From the NCBI RefSeq assembly GCF_048544455.1, contig NC_133534.1, forward strand, positions 32,440,217 to 32,504,216: DNA of 64,000 nt, read 5' to 3'. Shown here in pieces: positions 11,978 to 23,590 of the stretch (position 1 is its first letter; each line of letters starts with the position of its first letter). This stretch comes from Silene latifolia. Taxonomy: Eukaryota; Streptophyta; Magnoliopsida; Caryophyllales; Caryophyllaceae. A program made the position numbers and the translations under genes. The notes beneath the pieces were generated by a model. It searched no databases and was not told the origin of the DNA. It saw nothing but the letters and a program-made list of their open reading frames with translations.

Positions 11978-14315
11978 TGACACCCCTCGTTGAGGTAACT
12001 AAAAGTAACTAGTAAATCGTGGCGGAAACACGAGATTTTTAAAACTTTTAAGGCTTCTAATGAAATCCAACGCGAGGCATCACCAACACGATAAATAAGT
12101 TTAGTTAGTTAAATTTAAGTTTACAACACAAGTCTATTTATTGGGGAAAAGATATCCCACGAATTAACATAAGTTCAAAAGTAGGTGAGTCTATTAAATG
12201 ATAACTAAATAAGGTCCGAGGTAAGAACTCGCTAGCTCACACGGTCTTCCCCACTTAAGCTTCATCACAAACCTGTCATTCATAATAAATATGAAAGCCA
12301 CAGTCAGTGGGGAGTAACTCAGGGTTCTCCCAGCCACAATATGTCAAAATACAAGTAATTAGGAATTTAATTAAATAAACAAGCATGAGAATAAATACTT
12401 ACGGTAATAAGAACATCATGATTAGTGGGCACAAGAAAATAGGAATGGTAAAGCACAAACGAGAGAAGAATTATTAGGTCCAACTGTCACACACCAACTC
12501 GACTCAAATGTAAGACAAATACAAAGAACAGACGGACAAGACGGACAACCTAGACTCCAACCTCTTGGTAGGACGACGATCATAATACGGTCCTAGTCTA
12601 AACCTGGATCCAGACTCTCGGGATGGACGACACCCGATTCGACAAACGATACCAAATCGTATCCAAGACTCGAAACATGGCACGCACTCGTATCCAAAGG
12701 TCGAGTAACCTCTAATCGGAAACATGGCACGCACTCGTATCCAAAGGTCCGAAGAAAGGCGGAAGGGTATCCTAATCCGGAAACATGGTACGCACTCGTA
12801 TCCAAAGGTCCGAAAAGGCTAATAAGGTATTGTCGAGTCGTCGTGCAATGTAAATCGTCACACATGGGTCAAAAGGGGATGTCCATGATTTTGCAATATC
12901 ATAACATGAATAAGTCTCAAGGTAACCAAATATCGATAGGGAAAAAGATACATGCATAAATCAATCATTATTAGAAGTCACAAGTGAAATGGAGCAAACA
13001 GGGGACTCCCAGCCGGGTGGTGCACCGGCCGCCGGGCCACCGGCTGGGACAGCATAATACATGTTGAAATTTAATAAACTATACAGTGATCTCCCAGCCG
13101 GTTGGTGACCGGCCGCCGGGCCACCGGCTGGGAATACATGCAAACTTCAATTCTCACAAAAACTTACAGGAAACTCCCAGCCGGTCAGTAGACCGGCCGC
13201 CGGTCCACCGGCTGGGAATACAGCCATCTTTCAAAAATACCAAAAATCATCAGTGTACTCCCAGCCGGTTGGCAGACCGGCCGCCGGTCGACCGGCTGGG
13301 ACTACGGGCTTACGAAAATGTGTCTAAAACTTACAGGAATCTCCCAGCCGGTCAGCAGACCGGCGGCCGGTCCACCGGCTGGGACTACCAACGCACGGGT
13401 TCAATGCAAAAACACTTCCAAACCATTTGAAACCAACAAAAATCGTTTCATATCAATTGTTTACGTATCCTAGCATGATTCCGACTCGGAAAAACAACGT
13501 ATTTAAGCATGTGAATGGGAAATTTCGGACTCAAGGGGTATAACATGAGCTTTTCATCTAAACATGTGAGAATTGCAAACAAGCATGATATTCAACATCC
13601 AAATTAGCACCAATCATGAAAGATACAACTTTTAACATTCATATGAGATTATAACTATATAAAACCACACAATTTTAACATAAAAGTCGAGTAACCCATC
13701 ACCGTTACCTTTTTGCACTTCAATCTTCTAAAGACTCGTCAATGATGTAGCTATCCTCCTCCGGGTTGTCCAAGTTCTCCCCTAAACACAAAAATAAAGA
13801 TATTAAGTCAAGAATTCACATCCTTGAAAGATGATAATTTCGAAATAGAGAGAAAGATGACAACTTTCTTACTTAGAAAGAAAGGAAATGAGAAAAGGAA
13901 GAGAATGGCGCGAAAAGGAACGAGATTGGTGAAGAATTGAGTGAGATATGGTGGTTTTAGGGTTAGTAAGGGAAGGTTCAACAATGGTGGGGTGGTTGTT
14001 GGGAAATTTCAGAAATTACAAGTGAGGGAGATGAAGTTGTGAGGGTTTAGTTGAGGTTTTGTGTAGAGAAAAGAGGGGAAAAAAGGCCCATGAGTCAAGT
14101 TAAGCCCAATAACTCAAAATGAGTCGGTATCCACTAGAATTTTCGTCCCAAGCCTACTATAACTCGAGACGGAGAATAATATTGTTAAAATCTAAATTAT
14201 TATTACCGTTACGCGGCTATGGCTATATTTATGAAAATAAGCTTTAATTAATAATTATTTAATAAAAATTACTTAAAAGTTTATTTAAAATATAAGGAAA
14301 GGGCGGGGTGTTACA
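11978..14315 (-). repeat. inner gypsy 5' LTR
   Basis: Same ends as the 3' LTR at 4978-7306. Outside the hairpin array only a handful of differences were noticed, for example at 12612, 13000, 13447 and 13841-13846. It should contain the element promoter on the minus strand; no clear TATA box was assigned. Confidence 0.95.
13008..13383. repeat. five-unit GC-rich hairpin array in 5' LTR
   Basis: Five inverted repeats of about 42 bp, each CCCAGCCGG...GACCGGCCGCCGG...CCGGCTGGG, at about 84-bp intervals with AT-rich spacers. Each can fold into a strong GC stem with an inner CCGGCCGCCGG segment. No protein is coded here. A structural or regulatory role in the LTR is possible but unproven. Confidence 0.9.
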
Positions 14316-15713
14316 CCAACTATCAAAGATACATCTCTAAACAACCTCCCACACGATACAGACTCACCCGAAGGTATGAAAACTTGCTCCCTAATAGACT
14401 CATATACTCTCAAACCCAACTGTTTTACATGACTCGAAGACACAAACGACTGAGAAGCCCCCGAATCAAACAAAACGAACGTAGGAATACCATTAACAAG
14501 GAATGTACCGGTGATAACGTGCGCATCCTCCTCAGCTGCTTTCTTCTCCATCATGAACAACTTGCCGCTGGTCTTCTGCCCACCTCCCTGGACAAGATCT
14601 TTGGCCGATGCGGTCGGCTTAGCACCCGACCCTTGATTGTTGTTGTTGTTGTTGTTCATCGGTGTCTTCTGATAAGAATTACCGCCGTTGCGGTTGCCTC
14701 CACTCTGGTAGCTCTGACCTACCCGGTTTGGCCATGATCCCGCCGGTCTGTTGCTTGCGAAGCTCTGCGCAGGTCTCTGGAAAGATCTCGGTGCACTTGT
14801 GCACTCATGTCTCTTGTGGCCTACACCACCACATCCAAAGCAGGTCACTCCCCAGCTATTGCTCACACTCCCACGGCCTCTCCCAAAGGAAGTTCCAAAG
14901 ACTAAACCCTAGGACCCTTAAGAAAACCCCTTAGATTGATTGTGGTTGCCTTTCTTGAAATTAGATTGGCCACCACCCTCGCTCTCAGACTTCCTCTTCT
15001 CTCCACCTGACCTCTCCTGAGCCATCTCCACTAGCCTCTCAGGTCTCCCAGCCCTCTCATACACTTCCTTTACATCAGTAAGGACTCCCACGGGTAACTT
15101 ATCCATAATTTTCGTGGTTAGCCCTCTCTCAAACCTCAAAGCCAGATTCTCCTCACTCAAACCCATATCCTCCGCATATCTAGATTTCTCATTGAACTTC
15201 CTGTAGTACTCAGCCACAGACATCTCAGCAGTCATCTTAATTTTGTCGAACTCCTCTCTCAACTTACTCCTCACATGTTCTGGCACGAACTCCTTCCTCA
15301 CAGCCCTACGAAACTCCTCCCAAGGTATAGCAGGTAACCCCTGGTTGGTATATATCTCCTTGGCACTCACTTTCACTGAATCCCACCACTTGCCAGTTTG
15401 CCTCCCTCGGATAGAATGCGGCTGATCCACTCTTATCTCATCGGGACGAACTAAATCTAGTATGTTCTCCATCTCCTCACCAACTATCAAGAAGGTTAGG
15501 TTCCTCAACCCCCTTGTACTCCTTCGGGTTAAACCTCGCAATATAGAGGCTGACTTTAGCATGGTCAACCTCCTTCTCCTTACTCTTATCCTTGTCCTCA
15601 TTCACTCTCTTCAGGGTCTCAGTAAGAGCATCCTGGTGCTCTAACATCTTGACGATGTCGTCCGTAGTCATAAGCTCAGCTCTCGCATACAAAGCATTTC
15701 TCTTGGGCGGCAT
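14316..15713 (-). pseudogene. outer gypsy gag and start of protease
   Basis: Gag starts at ATG 15711-15713 (MPPKRNALYARAEL). Parts in two or three frames continue to 14316: an acidic/basic N-terminus, a capsid-type region with SVAEYYRKFNEKSRYAEDMG, a CCHC knuckle CFGCGGVGHKRHEC, an asparagine run, and the protease motif FVLFDSGASQSFVSS near 14470. The frame stops at the inner insertion and resumes at 4977. Breaks near 15480-15600 and 14870-14920 are small indels. Confidence 0.88.
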
Positions 15714-15798
15714 CTTGAAACTATACATATATAAGATAAGGAGTAGATATGAACATACGTACTAAACTTGAAAACACGAAAACACGCTGCCAGAACCT

Positions 15799-16063
15799 AC
15801 TCGATCGAGTGTCCAAACCCACTCGATCGAGTAACGGGCTACTCGATCGAGTGCCCCCATGTACTCGATCGAGTACCCAAACTCCAGAACCAAGCGGACT
15901 TTCGATCTCTAACCCACTCGATCGAGTATCTAGGCTACTCGATCGAGTGATTTTCTACTCGATCGAGTACCCCTAGTTACTCGATCGAGTGCCCCAAAAC
16001 GCGATTCTGGACTCAAAATCGTCAAAAACCTACCCGATCGAGTCAGCCTCACTCGATCAAGTA
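15799..16063. repeat. ACTCGATCGAGT palindrome cluster in outer gypsy leader
   Basis: Between gag and the primer site of the outer gypsy there are eight perfect copies of the 12-bp palindrome ACTCGATCGAGT (starting near 15800, 15821, 15841, 15863, 15916, 15937, 15957 and 15979) and two one-mismatch copies near 16032 and 16051. Spacing is mostly 20-22 bp, or about twice that. The same motif is in both LTRs. Confidence 0.9.
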
Positions 16064-16484
16064 CCACCCATACGTAAGAGCTACCCGCATATTATGTCAT
16101 ATACTAACATGCTAACTTTATAAATCGCATTATATCATATCAATCATGCTATTAATTGCCACGTTGTAAAACATTCCATCATGCTATCATTTCATCAACA
16201 ATGTCTATATATATATAACATCACTTTTCTTTTATTTCATCAACTTCCAATTTGAACATCCAACCATCCACATTCCATCACATTATTACGCAAGTTACTA
16301 AGCACACACATGACTCAACACACACATTTCCCCCATGTGACCGGTTCAAAGTTGTAGGGCGACCCCCGCGACTTTAGGACGTCTGCCAAGCCTTTGCACT
16401 AGCTCCTACAACTTCTACCCCGGGTTCATTTTAATTGACTCCCTATGTTCATTAAGTTCATTGGTTACAGGTTTCAGGATCGTC

Positions 16485-16496
16485 GCTTTGATACCA
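16485..16496 (-). other. primer binding site of outer gypsy
   Basis: The minus strand reads TGGTATCAAAGC, a tRNA-Met-type primer site two bases inside the 5' LTR (16499-17837). Confidence 0.85.
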
Positions 16497-16498
16497 TT

Positions 16499-17837
16499 TG
16501 TAACACCCCCATACTCCGAGTGCCTTACCAGGACCACTCAGGTATGAAGACATCACCATCTCGGTCGCCCGAGGTATGATAATCAAATAGACAAAAACAG
16601 AAACAACATTTAATGTAAATAGTTTACTGAATAAATACAATCTTTGAAACCAAACTGAAAGTACAATACATTATTCCAAACTATCTGTTCTCAACTGAAA
16701 TATAATTAAATGCTAAACTACAGCGGAAGACTCTATCGTCATGTCGTGGCCATCCCAAACTATCCCCGTACTCATCTCTATACCGCTCAATATCGCTCAC
16801 CATCCCCGAATGGATCACCGCAGTTTTACAAAACATCACCGGGTCGGTACTAATCACACAATTAATATAAACAAGAATAACAAGACAAACATACAAATTT
16901 GAATCACACACACACACCACCACCAACTCCCATCATCTCAATATCGATCGTCCTTTGGACCGGACCACCGCCGATGGGGGACCGCAGCCGTTCCCACCTA
17001 AGCCCCGCTCATCGTACGAGCGATAACCCTGTCCATTAATGTGCACATCCCCTTCCGTGGCGGGTTCCACGAAGGGCGAAACTAGGGCGTGAGATCACTC
17101 CCGCAAGTGACCCCACTCAGTCGAGAACGCATCTCGAGAGCCATAGACAACCAAACACAATCACAATCACAAACACAATCATCATATCAAACAACTAACT
17201 ACAAAGACATCACCAATATCCCATTATGGGACTAATACCGAGTAGGAAATCCTACCTGGAAAGCACAACACGCAGACGGTATCTACAAATTTGTATCAAA
17301 ACGGCTCCTCTACGAATTCTCCTCCTACCATACAACACATAGATGCTACCATTCAAATACTACTCATAAAAACCCCCAATTCCTAAATTAGGGTTTCATC
17401 AATCTTAACAAAGCATTATATAAATTATATTAAAAGCTTACCCTCGACGCAAGGAATCCAACGACGCGAACTACGATACGAACTGACCGTCTGAACTCCG
17501 GGAATTGTCAAGAACGCGATTAGGAAGAAGACTAGTTGCTTTCTCTCTTAAACAGGTTTTAGGTTTTGTAAAAAGTGATTTAAAACAATTACGAATATGT
17601 TTAAATACCTTAATCGCGTAATTAACAAAACCCGAGAAAACTCCCCCGTAAAACCGGACACTCGATCGAGTACCCAAGGTACTCGATCGAGTACCCCCTT
17701 ACTCGATCGAGTACCCCAGCTACTCGATCGAGTACCCAACAGGTCAGAAACTGTTTTATTCCGCAACTTGCCCTTACTCGACAGAGTAAGGGCTACTCGA
17801 TAGAGTACCCCAAGACATATAAATACGGAGTATTACA
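16499..17837 (-). repeat. outer gypsy 5' LTR
   Basis: Pairs with 222-1559 and is followed on the right by the gtcag target duplication. It carries the ACTCGATCGAGT palindromes at about 17659-17812. More diverged from its partner than the inner pair of LTRs, so this insertion is older or its consensus is less accurate. Confidence 0.93.
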
Positions 17838-19200
17838 GTCAGCCCATTGCCTTTCTGTACTACAAAATTTAAGTGAAATGTTGCCCTTTTCTACATGATC
17901 TCGTAGATAATGGTATCGAATATCTATGTGTTTGGTCCTCGAATGCTGAGCAGGGTTTTTAGAAATTACTATAGCACTCGTATTATCACACATAATAGGC
18001 ATACGACCAACATTTACACCATAATCACGTAGTTATTGCTTTAACCAAAGTAATTCAGAACATACCAGTCCAGCAGATACATATTCAGCTTCAGCAGTAG
18101 ACATTGCAACATAATTTTGCTTCTTTGAACCCCAAGTGATAATGCATGGTCCAACAAACGTAGCAAATCCAGAAGTACTTTTTCTATCTAATGAGCATCC
18201 TGCATAATCTGCATCTGAATACCCTACTAGATCGAAATTACACTCAAGTGGATACCATAAGTATAAATTTGATGTACCAATTAAATATCTCAAAATACGT
18301 TTAACTCCAATCATATGTGACTCTTTAGGACACGATTGAAATCGCGCACAGACACATAAACTAAACATTATATCTGGACGACTTGCAGTTAAATATAAAA
18401 GTGAACCAATCATACCTCGATATGTAGTCTCATCGACACACTTACCATGTTCATCTATAGTTAACTTCTTATCAGGTACCATAGGTGTATCGTAAGATTT
18501 TGCATTTTCCATACCGAATTTTCGAATTAGTTCCTTGATATATTTCTGTTGGTGAATCTTTATACCTTCCTTTGTTTGTTGAATTTGCAACCCTAGGAAG
18601 AATTTCAATTCTCCCATCATGCTCATTTCAAATTCAGAAATCATTAGATCTGAAAAATATTTGCACAATTTTTCATTAGTAAAGCCGAATATTATATCGT
18701 TTACATAAATTTGCACAACAAGAAAATTAGAACCTTTGGATTTTAGGAACAAGGACTTATCAACATATCCTCTTTTAAAATCATTTTGTAATAAAAACTT
18801 GGATAACCTGTCATACCATGTCCTGGGAGCTTGTTTCAAACCATATAAGGCTTTGTCTAATTTATAAACATGGTTTTGAAACTTGCTATTTAAAAATCCG
18901 GGAGGTTGTTCCAAAAAAAACTTCTTCTTCCAAATAGCCATTAAGAAACGCGGTCTTAACATCCATTTGGAACAATTTCATCCCTTTATGAGCGGCAAAG
19001 GCGATAATGAGACGAATAGCCTCAAGTCTTGCTACGGATGCAAAGGTCTCGTCGTAGTCGATCCCTTCTTGTTGATTGAAGCCTTGGACAACTTGTCGTG
19101 CCTTGTTTCTTGTAATAATTCCTTCGCCGTCCAGTTTATTTCTGAACACCCATCTTATACCAATAACGGTTCGATCACTAGGTCGGGCACTAAATGCCAT
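17838..19200 (-). pseudogene. copia reverse transcriptase and RNase H
   Basis: Frames read RT fingers and palm (19200-18886, with [12 protein letters not shown]), then after a break in an A8 run at about 18914 the segment QPPGF...LYGLKQAPRTWYDRL. The catalytic motif is YVNDIIFG near 18690 instead of YVDD, so a catalytic aspartate is replaced by asparagine. RNase H motifs YSDADYAG and STAEAEY follow. A TAA at 18033-18035 replaces a glutamine codon (one C-to-T change); the same frame continues through CDNTSAI to the insertion point at 17838. Inactive as read. Confidence 0.9.
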
Positions 19201-20322
19201 ACCTTATTGCGTTCGAACTGTTGAAGCTCATCTTGCATATCTATTATCCAATCGGGTTCAGCAAGAGCTTCTTTGATATTGGTAGGTTCAATGGTTGACA
19301 GAAAAGAAAAGAACGAGCAGAAGTTATTCAAGGACCTTCTAGTTTTAACCCCTTGTTCTAGATTTCCTGGGATTTTGTCCAAAGGGTCGGAACTTTGATG
19401 TTTCCACTTCTTGAGAACTCTAGGTTCATTATTATTTGATGAACTCGCACCTTCTACAGACGAAGAATCATGATTTGTTCCCCCTGAGTTGGGCTCGGAG
19501 TTTTCTTCAAAAGTATTATTAACTTCATCAGAATTATCATGATTTGGATCGGAAGTTATAACAACATTAGGTATAACTTCAAGATCTCTTTCCTTATTTG
19601 GAGAAGTGTCGATAGTATCATTAACTACGGACTTATCACTTCTCTTAGGATCGTTTGTAGAGTTATCTAGTTCATCATTAATGCCTTCTATATTCTCATT
19701 ATCATTTAATGGTTCATCTCTGGCTAAAAAAGAAATCGGGCTCATCTGGATCCTCTTCTTCCTGTTCAACTTTATCAAACACATTATCTTCATCAAAGTG
19801 AACATGAACACTTTCTTCTATGCGCAAGGTTCTCTTATTGATAACTTTGTAAGCTTTACTATGATCCGAATATCCCAGAAAAACAGTTTCGTCACTTCGG
19901 GGGTCAAATTTTCCTAAATTGTCTTTTCCATTATTGTGAACAAAGCATTTGCTCCCGAAGCAACGAATATGTGAGATATTGGGTTTTCTCCCTCTTAAAA
20001 GTTCATAGGGAGTCTTTTTCAAAATTGGACGGATCATAACTCTATTGTGCACATAGCATGCGGTACTAACAGCTTCTGCCCAAAAACTTCTAGGAAGGCC
20101 ACTACACAAAAGCATAGTACGAGCCATATCCTCTAGGGTTCGATTCATACGTTCCACGACACCATTTTGTTGTAGGGTACGTGGTGCGGAGAAGTTATGC
20201 CCCACACCATTTTCCCTACAAAATTCCATAAACGATTGATTATCAAATTCCGTGCCGTGATCCGTCCGAATCAAAATAAGCTTTTTATCAGATTTATTTT
20301 GAGCAAGCTTCATTAATACCAC
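19155..20322 (-). pseudogene. copia integrase core and linker to RT
   Basis: The integrase core has LIRTDHGTEFDNQSF and, further on, LQQNGVVERMNRTLEDMAR, holding the second aspartate and the glutamate of the DDE triad. It is followed by the GKFDPRSDETVFLGYS region and an acidic, serine/asparagine-rich linker typical of the integrase-to-RT junction. The first catalytic aspartate region near 20330-20600 is in broken frames. Confidence 0.85.
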
Positions 20323-20610
20323 AAATTCATTGAAAGTTTCATCTTTAGAGGAAAGAAAGATTGGTCAGACATACCTTTAGTAACCATTGACTAGAACAAA
20401 TACGTACTTTGATCCACCACGGCTTCTAACTTTCATAGGTCCACATAAATCCATGTGTACTAACTCAAGTGGTCGTTTAGTACTAACTATTCTCTTAGGT
20501 TTGAATGAGGATTTAACATGTTTGCAACGGGCACATGAGTCACACATTTTCTCTTACTCGAATTTAATTGATGGCAAGCCTTCAACTAAATCCATAGACT
20601 TAAGTTTTTT

Positions 20611-21081
20611 TTAAATAATTGGACTAATGTGTGCAAACCTCTTGTGCCACAAGAAAGACTCATCTAGGGTTACTTTCATACACGAGAAAGAATTTGTATT
20701 GACAACATTTAAGTTAATCATATACACATTCCTCCTACGGTGACCCTCAAGCAGAACATTACTAGTACCTTCAATTATGATACGACAAACATTGGCATGA
20801 AAAACAACTTTGTTACCTTTATCACATAATTGAGAAATATTAAGTAAGTTATGTTTAAGACCACTTACTAGATATACATTCTCGATTGAATGAGAGGTTG
20901 AAATTCCAATTTTTCCTACTCCAATAATCCTGCCCTTCTTGTTATCTCCAAAGGTGACCTTGCCACCAAAAAAAGGCTCTAGGGAAAGAAAAAGATTTTT
21001 GTCTCCTGTCATGTGCCTCGAACATCCACAGTCGAGATACCATAGATTATTTTCTTTCACCACTTCCTGCATATGAATCAA
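20611..21081 (-). pseudogene. copia protease and GAG-pre-integrase, copy 1
   Basis: Contains WYLDCGCSRHMTGD, where the usual protease active site Asp-Ser/Thr-Gly is DCG, followed by the GAG-pre-integrase segment LWHKRFAHIS. The change is shared with the duplicated copy at 24519-24704, so it predates the duplication. The left breakpoint of the 3.6-kb duplication, 20902, lies inside this segment. Confidence 0.85.
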
Positions 21082-21155
21082 ATAAGGCTTTTAGGTACCC
21101 AAGCTAAGTTGGGTCCTTTATGGTTAACGACTCTGTAAATTTGATCCTTCCTAAC

Positions 21156-23487
21156 TCATACTTGTCTTATTATTCTTTTGGCTTTAACATAGGGTTGTCT
21201 TGGTCTTTGTCTAGGAAATGGAACATGAGATACTTTAGGCTTTGTCCTAGTGTTATGAACTTTAGACTTAAATGTATGTTTTCGATTCTCATTCATTTTG
21301 TTTGATTTTGGAGGAAGAGATGAGTAATCGAAAGCCATATAATAAGTACACATAAACTCATTATTACGTTCTTCATTGTTGTCAGATTCATCTATAGTCG
21401 AGACATCATCTTCAACTATGAAATCACAAGATTCAACAGATTCGACATTCTTTTGCTTATCCAAAGCAAGTTTGACACAATTGACTTGAATATGTCCAGT
21501 AGAACCACAGTAATTGCAAATCAAATATTCTGGAAGGTTGACATATTTTCTTTTTCTGAAATCACGATCAGAAGGATTGGATTTGCATTTATCATGGTCT
21601 CTACGGCTATAGCATTCATGACCAAGTCCCATCTTCATGTTATTATCAGATTGTTCGGTAAGGAAGTTTAAAACTTTTGTGCTTCCTTCCCACTTATCAT
21701 GAACTTTTCGTGCATGTAAGAGTAATTCTTTCAAGGACTCGATTTCTTTTTCACATTTCGAATGATCTACACTCGAATCCTTGGAAGAGTTACCTTTCTT
21801 AATATCTTCACGATATTTATCAAAACGTTCATTCAAGATACGTTTCTCATTATCATGTTGCTCTCTAAGTTTAGACATGTTGTCTTTGGCTTCTTCTAAT
21901 TGTTTAGAAAGAAATGTAATTTCTTTCTTGTGTTCGGAAACCACACTATTTTTGCCATCCAATTCAGATTTTAAAATCTCATTGACTTTCTTCAGCTCAG
22001 AAGTTCTAGCATCACTAGCTATAACTTTAGCTTGAATATTCTTAATGTTGAGTTTTAGTTCCGAAGTTATAACATCACTAGCCTTAACTTTAGATTCGAG
22101 AGCGTTTTTCTCAGCATTTGTCATGTCCGAAGTTATAGTCAAGTAGTCATTTGTAACTTTAGATTTGAGCTTTTGGCTTTAGCTTTGAAGTTGGTTTTCC
22201 TCAGCAATGTCTAGGATTTGTTCCTTAAGGTCACTTAACTCTAGACTTTGTTCATGACAATGATCAAGGGTTTGTTCAAAATACTTAATTAAAGCACTCT
22301 TAGAAAGTTTCTTAACTTGCTTTTTGAGTTCAAGAAAACTTACTCTTCTTCATCATCGTCTGAGTCTCGAATCTCCAACAAGACACGTCTCAAAGCATTG
22401 GAATTATCACTTTCATTATCATTTGTCGGTGATTAGGTCAAGACTAACGTTTCTTAGGCAAAGATTGACAACTTCTTCTTCTTCTTCGGACTCGTCATCT
22501 TCAGCGTCCAAGTCTCCCCAACAAGAAGCCATCATGACTTGATTGAACTCCTTCTTTGTTTTGTCACGTTGATTTTTGTCTTTAATTTTCTTCCATGTAG
22601 GGCAATCTTTGATCATGTGATCACTATCACCACACTTGAAGCATCCACGATTTAAGAAAGACCCTTTTGACTCAGAAGTTTTCTTGGGAGTTTGCTTTAT
22701 TTTGTTATTTGTTTTATTTTGATTTCGATTGAGGAAATTTTTCTTAAATCGTTTTACAAACAACACAGTTTCATCTTCAATATCTGAAGAATCATTCTTT
22801 TTGCTAGACTCAGCTTTTAAGGCCATTTTCTTGCTTGTACCAGCATCCTCCTTATCCTGATTCAGAGTAATCTCGTGAGCCATTAAGGTTCCGAGTAGCT
22901 CCTGATAGGATAACGAAGTTAGGTCCTTACATTCTTCTATAACAGACACTTTATGTCTCCATCTGCGAGACATACTTCTAAGAATTTTCCTAGCAATTTC
23001 CTCGGAGTCGAATGTTCTTCCTAAATTCTTTAACTCATTAATGATACTAGAAAAGCGAGAGGACATGCTGTTAACTGACTCGTTTTGCTCCATGGCAAAC
23101 AACTCGTATTTTCGCATTAGTAATGTCATACGTTTCTTTTTGACAACAGAGGTTCCCTCATAGGCTAATTCTAGACCATCCCATATTTCCTTGGCAGATG
23201 AACTGGTTGAGAAATGATCGAATTCAGTTGGAATCATACCATTTTGCAACAAACTTATTGCTTTTGAATTCTTCTCAGCCTTTTTATAATCCACCTCAAT
23301 ATAATCCTCTTCCTTGTTTTCGACGGTAGTGCCATCAGTAGTTGCAAGTAAGATCTTATTAGGACCATTCTTGATAATCAACCAGCACTCCTAATCGTTA
23401 CCCTTAATGAAATGGGTCATCATATTCTTCCATAAACCATAGTTCGTCCCATTGAATATAAGGACACTTAAGGTGTTTGGAATCCAT
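21156..23487 (-). pseudogene. copia gag, copy 1
   Basis: The ATG at 23485-23487 (MDSKHLK) is followed by a frameshift and a TAG at 23391-23393. Then comes a long frame (23381-22419) with a UBN2-type gag domain (EIWDGLELAYEG, NLGRTFDSEEIARKILRS) and zinc knuckle CFKCGDSDHMIKDC. A further frame (22142-21156) has a long coiled coil and a second knuckle, CNYCGSTGHIQVNC. The break near 22430 is intact in copy 2, while breaks in copy 2 are intact here. Gag would form the particle and bind RNA. Confidence 0.88.
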
Positions 23488-23576
23488 TTGATAAAAATTA
23501 AATGCAGCGGAAAAACGATAAATAAACTTAAAAAAAAAAGATCAGACTCTAGCGGTTAGGCTATCAAGAGCACGAG

Positions 23577-23589
23577 GCTCTGCTACCAA
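23577..23589 (-). other. copia primer binding site, copy 1
   Basis: The minus strand reads TTGGTAGCAGAGC, a variant of the initiator tRNA-Met primer site, one base from the LTR end at 23591. It is followed on the element strand by CTCGTGCTCTTGATA, also found in the plus-strand copia at 63896. Confidence 0.8.
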
Positions 23590-23590
23590 T

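Larger units (their letters stand above)
4978..14315 (-). mobile_element. inner Ty3/gypsy chromovirus (Tekay-like), apparently complete
   Basis: It is bounded by LTRs at 4978-7306 and 11978-14315 and by a 7-bp direct repeat, ccaacta (4971-4977 and 14316-14322). Primer site, unbroken gag-pol frame and polypurine tract are all present in order on the minus strand. The LTRs are almost identical outside one GC-rich array, which suggests a very recent insertion. It lies in the protease region of the outer gypsy; removing the insert and one 7-bp copy restores that frame. This is the only element here that could be autonomous as read. Confidence 0.95.
222..17837 (-). mobile_element. outer Ty3/gypsy element inserted in copia pol
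   Basis: It is bounded by two LTRs of about 1.34 kb (222-1559 and 16499-17837) and a perfect 5-bp target duplication, gtcag (217-221 and 17838-17842). Read on the minus strand it has LTR, primer site, gag, protease, RT, RNase H, integrase, a chromodomain-like end, polypurine tract and LTR. It was itself interrupted in the protease region by a second gypsy element (4978-14315); without that insert it is about 8.3 kb. The gag-pol frame is broken in several places, so this copy is not autonomous as read. The C-terminal VLW...EEATWEAE motif supports a Tekay/Del-like chromovirus relative. Confidence 0.93.

Noticed and set aside
13008-13383. CRISPR-like array (regular repeats with unique spacers)
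   Set aside because: The repeats are palindromes inside a plant LTR present twice, with related spacers and no cas genes; this is a transposon feature.
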